Shown: piece after piece, positions 48,029 through 60,797 of the stretch | Position numbering within the stretch: position 1 is the first letter of the stretch | Layout: every line of letters starts with the position of its first letter | From: Tyto alba | Taxonomy: Eukaryota > Chordata > Aves > Strigiformes > Tytonidae | Length of the DNA: 64,000 bases | Direction of reading: 5' to 3' | NCBI RefSeq assembly: GCF_018691265.1 | Contig: NW_024881321.1 | Coordinates: 13,891,387-13,955,386 of the forward strand | Translations under genes and position numbers: made by a program | The notes under the pieces: generated by a model | The model's input: only the letters and a program-made list of their open reading frames with translations | What the model was told of the DNA's origin: nothing | Databases searched by the model: none

Positions 48029-50362
48029 AACATCAATACCAACAACTGAATCAATATGTTAATTTTTTGTTTGCTTTTTATCCCTCTTTATTTTTCTCCC
48101 TTTCTTTCTCTTCTGCAATGGAATCCTTTAATTTACTGTCCAACCTGGTTGTATTGTTAGTTAGATATTTTAGGTTTTTTGGGTTTGGTTTTAACATAGC
48201 TCTCAATCAGAACAGCCACAATCCATTTTCTGAAATACCATGCCTAATACTTATCTCCTGTTTTTGTTTGTTTGTTTTTAATAAACTTAAATTTTTATTT
48301 CCCCCCATTCTTACATATCTGGTTTCCATGTTTCCATGTATATCACAATTTGCAGGATTTCACTGACAACTTCCTAGGTTAAAATTCCATTTTTGATCAA
48401 GTCAGTATGAATCCTAAAATGTTATTTGTTGAGTTATATAAGCAGTCTGTTATTTGAGAACAGTAATCTCTCTATGTGTGAATATTAAACATCCTGAAAG
48501 GCTCTTGCTTGTACCAGTCCCTGAGGTACATGTCAGTCCTCAAAGATTTTACCACTTTTTCCCCTCTTGTAGAATTAATGTGATTTCCCTGCAAGTCTTC
48601 TTTTTATATCCTAGGTATAATCACTCTCAGTTCACATCAGTGAGAATTTGATGGTATCCTTTATTTTTTCAATATGAAGAATAGTATGTATCTTCTTCCT
48701 TACCACAAAAAGCAACAATCTGGCTCTTGCATTCTTTTTTTCAAAGGCAAATCCAGATTGTGTGATTCTTTGTAATTTAGGCAGTGCAGAGAAGATCACA
48801 ATGGAAAAAATGAACCTTACTGTTAACATTTTTGTGCTTTAATATTTCAGAGAAGTCATTTCAGAGACACCATTTTGATATTGTGTTTAAATTGACCGAT
48901 GAGGCCAGGTCTGATATTTTTGGATATCAGGTTACAAATATATTTCATAAAAGCATAATGCCTTCTAAAATTACTAAACCAAAAATAGTCCAAGATTTTG
49001 AAGTACTGTAGCCTGTGTAAAGATGTCTATATTATTCTGAAGAAATTAACAAAATGACAAAATGTTACGTTGTATAAATTTTTTACAAAGTCATATCTGT
49101 GCTTCTGGCTCAGAACTGAGAGAGCTCTATAAATCTAATGGAACACAGGGTTCAGAATTAAACATTGTCATTAGTTAGCCATTTTACATAAAGTTAAGTA
49201 ATGCACAAACCCCTCACAGTTCTCCTTAAATCAATAATTTAGAGATAACTTGGAATTTTAAATGTTCATTTTCCCTTGATGTAAACACTCTTGTGGAATC
49301 AAATTTAGTTAAAAAGTGTAAGTCATCACGATATGCAAATGTAATCTGTGTATGTAAATTCAAAAGTGATCATAGGGAGGATACAGATATGCAGCATGGC
49401 TGCTTTTGGTTGAAACCTGTTCTAAAGCCCTATTAACTACAACTACAACAAACTTCACTATGGTATTTGCTACAAATTCCATGATATTATCTAAACATGC
49501 CTGCCACATTTGAATATTTAGGGATGTTCATGCTAGCTAGTATTCTAATCATTAATGGAAATTAACACAGGAAGTGGAAAGAAAAGCTCCATCAACTTTC
49601 TGCTTTTAAAAGTTGTAATTGTTTATTTAAAATTATTTTCTCAGAGGAGAGTCAAGTCTCAGGAAAATCATTCTCCAGTTTTCATCACTTTTTAATCAGA
49701 TGTGGTGTGTATTTCATTTTCTGCTATTATGCTCTCAGTTTTTGATTCTCTGAAAGAGTTACTGATTGTGAGAATTTTATAAAACATTTTAGTCTGTTAG
49801 ACCACTGGATTCAGTGCACAGGATATTTTATCAGGTAAATATATAAAAACATCTTGGGTATGTTAGACCAAACATAAATCCAACGCTTAGCAATCTATAC
49901 AGATGTTGACTAAGCCTTTGAAGTCACTATATATTTTCCTATTGATTAAAACCCAACCAACCCAACAAACCCAACAAGTCTTTCATTTCCTTTTATAGAC
50001 ATATTCACAACTGCCTATGTCCTGGTGTCATAACCATTCAGAGTTCTATTTCACATGGAAGCTTTTGTAGCAATTTTAAAATATAGATTGCCTTCAGTAC
50101 CTTGTCCAAAAAGATCACATCAAACATCATTCCCATGTTTACCACGTGCAGCCTTGGAAAAATGAGACTTTGAAGCCAGCTTCTGTCTCAAACTGATATT
50201 TATTTAAGTGTTTATACAGAAGGAAAAATCCAATAAGAGATAGTGAGATGTAACAGTGTAAGGAGTAGAACCCCGTGCAAACACATCTAATGAACAGTCT
50301 CTAAGAATTTACAGTATGTTCTATATCCAAACACTGAAAAATATAACATAGTTATTCTGTTC
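48027..50362. other. Unique AT-rich DNA, no gene seen
   Basis: No exon or repeat family recognised. A high-complexity block at about 49310-49570 includes the octamer-type ATATGCAAAT (about 49332) and TAATCATTAATGG motifs, and could be a regulatory element. There is no direct support. Confidence 0.4.
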
Positions 50363-50425
50363 TGCAGATGAGGTGCAGAACCTTCCAACCCAAACCATCC
50401 TATGATTCTACGATTCTATGATTTC
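50363..50425 (+). mobile_element. CR1 LINE 3' end fragment
   Basis: A short CR1 3' terminus with CCTTCCAACCCAAACCATCC (50381-50400) followed by TATGATTCTACGATTCTATG repeats. It has only about 60 bp of CR1 and no coding part. Confidence 0.9.
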
Positions 50426-52740
50426 TTTAATTTCCACAACAGAATTAATATATTTCTTTATGAATTTCAACCTAAGAAATTCCTCCAAGGATGTACAAGA
50501 TATTTGTGACAAAGCTGACAAAAAGGCCAGGAATCCCTTGGGTCCAAAATCAATGGATTAACCACGCCACTGCATTCTCTCACTAAAAGTCAGACTTAAA
50601 TACTGTGTCCTGAAAGCTGCCTTAACTGCCACAATTGCTTACATAAACACTAGAGTGTGGAGAACATTCTGATTATTACATGCAACATCTGTAGTTAAAT
50701 TAGGTATTCATTTGCAGGTCATCACATTGTGAAAGATTTGCTGATACTAGATAACTTCCCTATATTTCTTCTCAAATAAATAGACCAGTCAAAATCCAGC
50801 CTTCACTATTTATGCCTGAATGATGTTAGAAGCTTTACAAAGTCATTAATGTCTACCTGACATTATCTGATAAATATTCATAAATGTCAACAAACACCTT
50901 GCTGCTTCTGATTGTGTCTTGGAATATGGCCTATTTCATTGGCTTGAGTGAAATAAATAAATATAATACTTCTGATTTTATATCAGTACGATTGGAGAAA
51001 ATTTTATAAGTGAAAATTAACTAATGAAGTATAAAAAATCTAATAAGACATTTTTCAATTTTAAATTTGCTGCAGTGTTATTAAAAACATAAGCTATTTT
51101 AATTATTAAGTTCTGAAGAACTGAAGCATTTCATTTGGATTCAGTACCTCCTTTTCATCCCACTTCTCCTTTTCTTTAAATCCCTCCTACTCCCAATATG
51201 TTCAGAAATCATTTTACTAAGGCCTTTTTGATGTTAAACCATTTTATATCAGCCTAGCAGTATGAATGTCCATGTTATTCTGGTTATTTTTACTAAAAAG
51301 CCCATATTTGTTTTCAGACTCATGGCTAGTAAATAGCAGAGCAGGACTTCCTCACATCTAGAACAGAACTGGTAATCAAACATTCTAATGGTTTGTTTTT
51401 TTTTAAGATATAGTGTTCAGGAAATACATTATTTTGCTATGCATGATCTTCAATGATGAAAATTATGTAAATGTATATGAATAGAATCAGAAATCTGTTA
51501 CTTTTACATGATAAAACATCTTAGAGCTTCTAACTATCAAACTTGATATGCTTATAGCATCACTAGAGTGCTTCGTCCTGAGGGAATCATAGGAATAAAA
51601 CCTGATCTTGACAGTGCTAAGAGCCTCTAATGATATCATAGCAAAGAAGTTCAGGGATTGCATGTTCCTAGTGGTTGAAACTAGTATTTCTTTGTTTCTT
51701 ATGTTTGGCCTCAACACCAGTCCAGATCCTAAAGAGTGTGAAGCTTATTCAGAGGCTTCTAGTCTTTTCCCTTCCTTTCCCTACCAGATTTCTTTTATCC
51801 AGAATTAAGCTTTCTATTTGGAAATGGAAGGATTGTCTTTCTTTGATCACAAATTTAGATATGTAGATCATATGGGATGTGGGAAAATCTCTTCATTGTC
51901 TCCTAAAAACTCTTTAGACGGGTTCTATCATGGGGATTTCTGAAGACCCAGTCCTATCTATGTTTGTTAAAGGAAATCCTGTATCATAATGAAGACTATG
52001 AATAATAGGACACAACAAATCTGGAATTTTGTCACTGAGAAACTAATACAAAGGATTTTCAGATAACTGCTAAACCGCTTTAAAACACTGGCCAGAAGTT
52101 TCTGCATGCACAATGTGGTAGTTTTTTCCCATATTCTTTTCAGTTTTGAGCACTGACAGGACATTCCTTTATGGATTATCTAGTAACCCTTTAGGAGAAT
52201 ATTTTGACACAGAGTAAGTATATGCTTTTACTTGAAACAAATAAAACTATTTATTTACTCATTCAGTGGGAGGTTCTGCACTAAGCCCAAACAGATCGGC
52301 AGTTTCTAACATGTTTCTTGTTTTATGACATCAGATGCAGCTGACAACTTCTCACTGATCACTTAGTGCAAATGGCATTCTGCCACAACTACTAAACCTA
52401 GATAAAGATTTCTAACTCTAGGGTGCTCTGGGGATAAAATAAGGCTTTTAGAGTTGTGAGTAATTAGCTGAAATGTTTATAAAAGAAAGAAAAGTAAGTA
52501 TGCTGAACTTTTTTTAACTGAAGTATTTACATTTTCTGACTGACAAAGCTCTTTAATACATTTTTTGTGGGGGTGTACCAGCTGTTCTGTATGTAGTTAT
52601 ACTAAGACTTTTCCATGACTGTTAACCAAACCATTACAGAAATGCTTCCTTGAACGGAACTATGCCTTATGGTATAAAGTCTGTGTATCAGAAAGGCTTT
52701 TTTTTTGTTTTGGTTTGGTTTGGGTTTAGTGCCTAGCATA
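50426..52740. other. Unique AT-rich DNA, no gene seen
   Basis: No exon or repeat family recognised. Confidence 0.4.
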
Positions 52741-52747
52741 GTTTTCA

Positions 52748-52857
52748 CAGTATCTAACTTCAGGTACCTCATTTACATGCTTAAGCTGGAAAGAAATTTC
52801 CTCCTGAGAATTCAGATCTTTTAAGCTCATGTCTGCCCACTTAAGTTAGACGCTTGC
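52748..52857. repeat. Unclassified short dispersed repeat with inverted arms
   Basis: The left end contains the 17-bp string TATCTAACTTCAGGTAC (52751-52767), also present exactly at 19395-19411. The right end, CTTAAGTTAGACGC (about 52840-52855), reads in reverse complement as GCGTCTAACTTAAG, similar to the left arm. This makes an imperfect inverted pair about 100 bp apart. I cannot name the family. Confidence 0.45.
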
Positions 52858-53635
52858 TAGGAATCAGACATTAACTACAAATGGCTGTGAGAGGAACTAA
52901 GTAGGTGCAAGTATCTCAGATCTATGTAAATTTTAATGTACCATATATATGTATGCAATAATTAGAAAAGTTTGTTAGCATTTATAAATAATCAAAACGT
53001 CATAACAAGGAAAATCATAACTGCATAATATAATATGCAAAAAAAGAAAAATAGTAGGCTTGAGAATAATACTATGTGGGCTGTATTGACTCAGAGAATA
53101 CAGAGAATAGATCTAGTAACACATGGAATTCATGTAAGAGGCCTGAAAGATTGAGGGTATACTGCCTAGCTCTGAGACTGTATTGATTCTTTTTAATGAA
53201 AGAGGGCCAGGGATCAGTCCTGTTTGAGAGGCCAAAAGAGCACCAACTGATTGGGGAGAGTCAATTAAAGCAGTCCAAAAGAGAGACAAGGAGACAGCTA
53301 ACAATTAAGCACTGTGAGTGATTATGTCTTGATGAAGTACATGAGCTTGTCTCTGTCTCTTTTATGTAGCAGTATTATGCTCATAGAGACTTACAGTGAG
53401 ATTCTTATTTGCCCATTTAATATTAAAGACTGAATAGAGGCTTGCTACATGGCAGTTAGCACTGGAGCCTCCAAGTTACAAAAAGTTCTTCATTTCTAGT
53501 CTCATGAACATTTTTTCATTTATATAGACAGCTTCAAAAGGAGGGATGGACATAATAAGCAAAAGGAGAGACAGATACTGCAATGTCCTCCCCTGAGCCT
53601 TCTCTTCTCAAGTTTGGGCCTCTTTAGGCCTTGCT
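52858..53635. other. AT-rich DNA, no gene seen
   Basis: No recognised element. Confidence 0.4.
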
Positions 53636-53955
53636 GCTGTCTATAACTACATAGTCAAAGGATTCAGATAAGACAGAGTCAGACTTTTCTTAGAGGTGCA
53701 TGACAGTAGGCAACAAACTCAAACTGGAATATAGGAAATTTCCACTAGATATAAGGAAAACTTTATTGCCAAAAAGGTAGAACAGCAACAATGCAGACAG
53801 ACTGCAAAATTGCTGTTCTTGGAGGTATTCAAGACTTGACTGGACACAGCCCTGAGCAATCTGATCTGATTAGCCCTGTTTAGAGCAAAGAGGAGCAGGA
53901 CTAGTTATTCTTTGAAGCAGGTAGCATCTTGAGGTCCCTTCCAACCTAATTTTTT
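53636..53955 (+). mobile_element. CR1 LINE 3' end
   Basis: A 5'-truncated CR1 with the C-terminal coding block and 3' UTR. 'GGCAACAAACTCAAACTGGA' (53709-53728, usual form GGCAACGGGCACAAACTGGA) leads to 'CTGGACACAGCCCTGAGCAA' (53840-53859, usual form 'CTGGACGC..TCCTGTGCAA') and 'TTGAGGTCCCTTCCAACCTA' (53929-53948). The element ends there without an ATTCTATG tail and with an A-rich stretch after it. Frameshifts prevent any ORF. Confidence 0.88.
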
Positions 53956-56900
53956 TAAAAAGAAAATATTTTAGATTTCCCTTTCCATGTAACATTTCCT
54001 AAAACAAATATTTCAGGCTAATGATAAACTTTGTGGCCAGGACATTTACCAAAAACTTTGTAATTGTCTTTTAAAGACTGTAATCTGTATTTTGATTGTC
54101 CATTTTCAACATGAAACTCAACATTACCTCCAAGAAATACATAATTAATAACACAACAGATTAGTTTTGATATATTGCTGTTCCTTTTTTGAAGGAAAAC
54201 TTTTTGACCAGCTTTCAAAGTGTGTGCTTTAGCATAATTTCTTTGGGAATTTATCTGATATAACAACAAAAAATAATGTGTAGGAATGGTGTCTGTGTAA
54301 TTTGCTCTAGCAGTCAAGCACTCCTGGGTGGTCAGTAGCACATCTCAATTGCACTGTTATGCCAACTGCTTCATTCTTTTGACCTCCAGAATAATGTGCC
54401 TAGGTGTGCTATAAATATTAATAGCCTTTTTAGTTTCCTATATAATTATTTGAATCCTGAATGGATACACAGTAAAGGGCTGAAAGGATTGTTGATGAAA
54501 ATGCTGAGGAACAATAAAGAGATGGTACAAACAATTTTAAGTAATTCTAAACCAAGTTTCATTTATTCTGAAAGGATAAACTATAATGTCAGAGATTTTA
54601 GCAATGGAGTCTCAGATATTCATCATCCTATAATATCTGCAGAAGTACTGGATTCATCCAGAATGCTTAGAAGGTTGATGATGTACAAGACATTTTAATG
54701 GCAGGTAAAGGGCAGATTAAAATTAATGTAGTTTCATTTAAGTTAAAAGCCTAAATGGCACAGATAACAGTGAGATCTTTCTTTCCCCAGGTTCTCTGAA
54801 GATGAGGGCTGACTGATCAGTCAACGGGCTTGACTTCTTCTGTTCTAAAGAGATAAAGGAAAGAATGGTGTCCTGCAAGTCGCTGAGCTCCTATCGGAAG
54901 GTTAGTTTCCACGCAGAGGAGCACTGTGGTTGAATGGCCTCTTCTTCCTCATGGCTCCTGACCTCCTTTCTCTAGTAATGTTTAAATCAGTTGTCTTGTT
55001 CCCCTGAAGAAAAAGGACTGTGGTAACCAAAGATTGACCTGCGAACTGTTATGCTAGAAGGACAAAATGTGTTATATAATTTTTCACTATTTGCTACATG
55101 CAGTCAGTGAGAAAGAATGGACAACCTATTCTGGGTTTCTATGCTGCCCTGAATCCACTCATTTAATGCAATTAGTCATGATACATCTGCATGTAACACA
55201 AGGGTCTTTTTCTTGCTGCTTGCTAAATACAAAATGTTATTTAATTTATTATAACTGTCAATACATACATGCTATAAGGAATAAAGCTGTTTGATAATAT
55301 TCTTATATCTCTCAAAATCTCTTTCACTCTCAACTCTACACTTTCATCATCAATTTAACCATAAAAAAGATCCAGATAAAATGTACTTTTTTTCCTATTT
55401 AAACTAACATATTTAATAGCTGAAGTCAGCAGTCTGAATATATATAGAACTATTTTGAAAAAGTTTTCTTTGGATATCCTTTGTGTCATTCATTTGAGAA
55501 TGACAGGCTAAAAGAGAAAAAGCTAAAATATGCCAGAGAACTTTATTTTTTATTTGAAAAAAAAAAAAAAAAAAACCAACTGTATGTATGGATCACAGGA
55601 AAAATACAGTACTTAAGTTGGTAAAAATTAATTAACTTCTCTGGAATGGCACATTTATTATTGGGACTCATATAGTAAATCTTTGACAAAGAATTTAGAT
55701 CAGCAATGACTGAAATAGAGCTGTCTTCCTCCTAATTTTTAAATGTACTGAAGTCGTTGCCATGCTTTTATTGATGATACTCTAAGGTTTATATTGGTGA
55801 TACTCTACTGATTTCAGATTATATTTATTAATTTATGTCTAATATGTTCCTGAGGAAAAAGAGAATTGATCTGATATTAGTCTGAGGACTGAAATATAAG
55901 ACTTTCATACAGCTTCTCCCTAATTTAACCATTCTTTTCCTTCACTCTAGTTCTGGTTATACAGTATGAAAACTGGTGTACTCTGTTACAATTACATAAA
56001 TGGAGCACAGGAATCTGGGTAGTCTCTTTGGGTTGTTTTTTGCTTAACTTTTCCTTTCACAATAAAAGTGAAAAGAAAGCCAGAAATCCTTTTACAGTTG
56101 AAACATCATGACTCAGCTGTCACTACTCTGTCTGCAGTGCATGATTTCCAAAAGACCTCAGAGGGGGCTGTGCCCCCTGTCAGAGACCAGAATGAACAGA
56201 ACAAGTGGAACAGGTAATATTAAATCCAATGCAAACAGAACTTGATAACCTGAGAAGTCAGTAGCTACACTGACAGCTACGTTGCTCCTAATAAATGAAG
56301 GGGGTTTCAAATCTAACCATACCTCAAAGCCAAGTAGCATGAACTGGCTCACATCCTTACTGCTTAAGGGCTGCTCCGTTCCTCTCTTGAGAGCAGATTA
56401 ATAATTGAGCAGAGTGCTCAAAGTGGGAAAGCATCCAGCATCTGAGCTCACTTCCTGCCTTTCTGCCACAGAAATGTAGATATCCTCAGTGAGTCTGGAG
56501 CCAAAGTCAAAATTGTAAGGAAAGACCAAAGGTCTCCATCCTGGCTGACATATGAGCCAAGGATCTGAAAAAAGACAGAACTAATTCGAGCAAGATGCAA
56601 TCTAGACCACTCAGGGCTTGTATGCTCTCCAGAAAGGGATGCACCTTATCAGCATTGGTTAGACAGAAGCTTTTGGGATTTTATCAGTGTATAAGACTTG
56701 TTACTGTACAACTCACTATCTGGAATACAGGACCTTCCTTTCACAATCATCTTCTACTATGTTTTGTAGGCTAACATACATTCAGGTGTCCAAATATGTG
56801 AAAATACTCCACTTTGCGTAAAATCCACATAAATTCATTTACACTGGAAGATTTCCACACCTAGAAAGGAGGAGGGAAATTAAAAGGAAGCAATCCTAAG

Positions 56901-59900
56901 GCTGAGTGTGTCTCTAGTTTCTTGTTACTTTAAATGGAAACGTCAGCAATGTTGAAACAGAAAAGCTAAATATTTCTGAAGATCTGGTGTTGGCTTTTTA
57001 AAATACATGAATATAGATCTGCACTGAATACCTCCAAAACATTCCCAGTTTTCTGGATCTAATATATAGTATCTTACAATAGGTCTAATTTCACTACTGG
57101 AAAGTCCATTAAAACTTTCAGTATTGCAATTTCTTACTGGAAATTTCAGCTATAAATTAATTCATTATCGAGGAGAGTGATACCGAAAGTACCAGAGGTC
57201 AGAAGTGCTTTAGCATCATTTTAAAGAGAGATAACAAATATGCTTAAGAAGGAAGAAGAAAATATGATCTACTAAAATACTAAAATTATCATTCAAGTAT
57301 AAATTATTCCAAAAGTCACCTCCCTCCCCATTTTTCCTCATTGCTGAAATATATTTAAGTCCTCATATATCAGGGATAACTATTTTTGTTTCATCTCATT
57401 ATTCCAAAAATTGGAACAACTCTGAACATCCCCCCCATCAGATTCTTCAATTGAATCCATTAAAGTATGAGGTTATTTACCTCTCAAATGCACTTTGTGG
57501 TAAGGTTGTGCCAGATGGTTCCTTGTTTGGAGTGTCAGTTTGACTTTGTAGTTCATCTTCATCTCTCTGAACAAGAGGGTTTTGCTTCATATCCTATTAG
57601 CTGATAGACATGATGATATTGCAGACTATGGGTAATGAAGCTTCAGTGGCTGGACACAATTAAGGTACTATCTTTAGAGTGAGATCTTATACCATATTTT
57701 CATTTGCAAGTTTGTGATTATATTTTCAGACACATGTTAAAAATCCCATAGCACTCTGGGATTTGGCCAGCTTTCCTTATCTAAATTAATACCATCATGG
57801 ACTTAATTAGCACCAATACAAATATTCACAGCTGTTTTTATGATAGATCTGAATACAAAATGCTGCATGTGCATAAGCTGTTACATTACAGGCATACAAT
57901 TTATTGCTTGCTGAAGGAGGATGCAAGTTTTATTAAAAAAAAACAAATGTAAAATTAATTTAAACAACTGATATTTTTACTTGCATTATTAGTAACAGTT
58001 CTATCATCTGTTTTAGTGAGAAGCTTTGGCAAATACAGAAAAAAGAACAGTGCACCATTTTAATTCATTGTACATACATGAAGGAATATTATTGCTGTTA
58101 TTGTTTAAAATATGGCTTGCAGATTACACCTAGGAAAAAAATTCTCTCTCTTCTAGTAAAAAATGCCTAAGTTGTTTGGACAATACCTTTTTTGGAGAAA
58201 AGTCTTCTAGATATTTCCTGTATTTACTTGATGTTTTCTTCTTTGAAAAAAATAATTGATGTCTTTAAGGGAAAAACACCACATAGAGAAAACAAACAAA
58301 AACATCAAAAATCAAACAAGAATAATCACCCTCTTTAACAAAACTTTAAACAGAAAATGACAATATTAGTGTGAACTTTCTCATTATCTCCATCTTAAAA
58401 GGTGCAAAATTTCTGATCACATCAATATAAATTGTCATGCGTAAGTCACCATAAAGCCCTCCAAAACTATATTAAGTTAAATATAAACTGAGGTATTATT
58501 CAATGATTTCTTAAGAAAAAATATTTCAAATGCATTTTTTTGGGGGGGTTGTTAAGATTCTAGGAATCATTCTAAACCTGAACTAGAAAGTTTTAATATG
58601 TTCCTTAACTAATAAAAGAATTTTTCCTGACTTAGTGTAAATGATGGTGATTTCCATTAAAATAAACACTGAGTCATGTAAATATAAATAGTGGTCCTTT
58701 AACTCTGTGAAAAATAAATGTAGACATTAATTTTGTTCATGTAAAGTAGTGCGGCCTTGAGACAAATTATTACTCTTGTTATTTTAAAGATATTTTTGTT
58801 ACCAGTAGAAAAAAAACTATTGAATCTATCAACTTCATGTCTTTGGCAATCAGAAAATGAGGAAAAGTAATACTTTGGGACAACAACAATACAAGGGCCT
58901 TAGGCAGTAAGGAAGGAACAGCAAACAACTCTTGTAATTTAAAAGTAATAGAAAAAAAGGTGATTTCAAACTGTAATGGCATTTGCTAGAAAGTGTACCA
59001 GTTGAAAAACAGAATTAGAGGTATTAAACAAACTAAAGTATAATTAAAAAGAAATATTGAGATGGAAACCCCAAAATCTCAAACGTCAAAAATGCTTGTT
59101 AAATCATAATTTTATCCTTTTTGAGCATGATAATATGGCCCTTATAATAATTCTATTAAATTATTTTTTTATTGCAGACCTTAGTACAGTGAATGGGTAA
59201 TAGTTTTAAAATGGATAGGAATTCATTACTTCATTGTTAAATAACTTACTCATATTTACAGCACAATATTCAAATTTCCTTTTAAAGGTAGACTTGGCAT
59301 ATTTAGTTATTTTCTTCATGGTGTTTCCTATAAAGCTCATGCTTCAAGAATTTGAATAACTCAAGAATTAATTCATCTTCATACACTCCATAGTGAGGGA
59401 GATCTTTTCTTAGATGAGGAACTTGGAGACTGCAAAGATACACTGGTATTTGAGGGTCTAACCTGATTCAACTCAGTCTTGATTTTTAAAGGAAATCAGC
59501 TTCCTACAGGATTTTAAATTCACAGCAGGGACCCATTGACTTTCACTGCAGCTGTAAGTGCTTACTATTAGTGAAAATGGGACTCCAGGGTGTTAGTGTG
59601 TGCACCAATAAAAACAAAAACAAAACCAAAAAACAAACAAACACAAAAAACCCCCAACAGAATAAACCAACAACACAAAACAAAACCCAAATGTAAAGTT
59701 TCTTTAAGGGCATAGCAAGTTAGTGACAGGGTAAGTAAAGAATCTAGTTATTTACTACAGAACCTTTTTGCTTATACAATTTAACATTTCTTCAGGTAAT
59801 TTTGTGGAAGTTTTGGGGATTCTTTCACTACTTTATTACCCTGACTATAACACAAGTGTTTTCTGTACAGCAAATAGAATAAAATTCCTGCGAAAAACAT

Positions 59901-60718
59901 GATTAAACTCCCCATATTGATGTGAACTTCAAATCATGCTCTTTATTGACAACTTATATTCTTTCTTTAATTTGCATCTTCCACCTGATTGCTTGATTTT
60001 TGACCATTAAAAATCTTTGAACATTAATTTTTGATGCGTAACACCCTTCTTTATTAAAAAGGTAATCAAAATCAATCTTAGAAGTTATGTGCTTCGTTAC
60101 TGCAACCAAAATCTCTCATCCTCTGCCACTTGTGCTGATTAAATAGCTAATGACATAGTGTGCTCTCTAAGCCAACACTCACAATAGAAGGCACCAGCGT
60201 TAGATTTCACATGTATTTGTTGTTATTTGCATTCCTGTTAAATATTGGAGGAAATTATGTTTTGGTAAGACATATATATTCCCTCATTTTCTTCAAGTAT
60301 GCCTGTCTAAAGTACCCGTTTCTCAACAGAGCATTTTTATCATCTGAATTTTCATTCCAGACTCATCCTTCTAATGTGGACAATACAACCATATGTGTTT
60401 ATTCCAATGCCGCTAGCTGTAACTACTACTGTCATTTTTGACTAGTCCCCATTTATTCTGATATTACCCCAGAAGACCCTATTTGAGTTTCTTTATTCAA
60501 GTGGTTCTTATTATTGATATCTTGTTATTTATACAATCTGTCTCTCCTATCTTCCTCCATTTGCTGTATGTGCTGACTACCAATCCCATTTTTACTCCTT
60601 GGGCTTCTCATTCACCCAGTCACCAAAATGATTCTTCTTAATTTTGTCTTTATTATTCCCCTTTCCCCTTCTGTAACTTCCTGTTCAAGCTTTTCAGACA
60701 TAGCTCCTCCTAAGGGTT
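53956..60718. other. Unique AT-rich DNA, no supported gene
   Basis: Several open frames of 75-107 codons exist (for example 54018-54341 on minus and 54396-54698 on plus), but none shows family motifs. An A-run lies at about 55558-55574. An A/C-rich low-complexity stretch lies at 59606-59692. A slightly GC-richer block lies around 54780-55060 without clear identity. Confidence 0.45.
56162..56178. repeat. Small GC hairpin
   Basis: AGGGGGC/GCCCCCT arms (7 bp) around a TGT loop. Conspicuous in AT-rich DNA, but short. Confidence 0.75.
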
Positions 60719-60760
60719 GTTGTTTGTGGTTTGTTGTTTTTTTGTTTTGTTTTTTTTTTT

Positions 60761-60791
<31 letters not shown>

Positions 60792-60797
60792 TTTTTT
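60719..60797. repeat. T/G-rich low-complexity tract
   Basis: Long T-runs separated by single G residues. The plus-strand frames here are phenylalanine-rich artefacts. Confidence 0.92.

Noticed and set aside
54018..54698. Two open frames of 107 and 100 codons on opposite strands
   Set aside because: No domain features. Length is within chance for AT-rich non-coding DNA.
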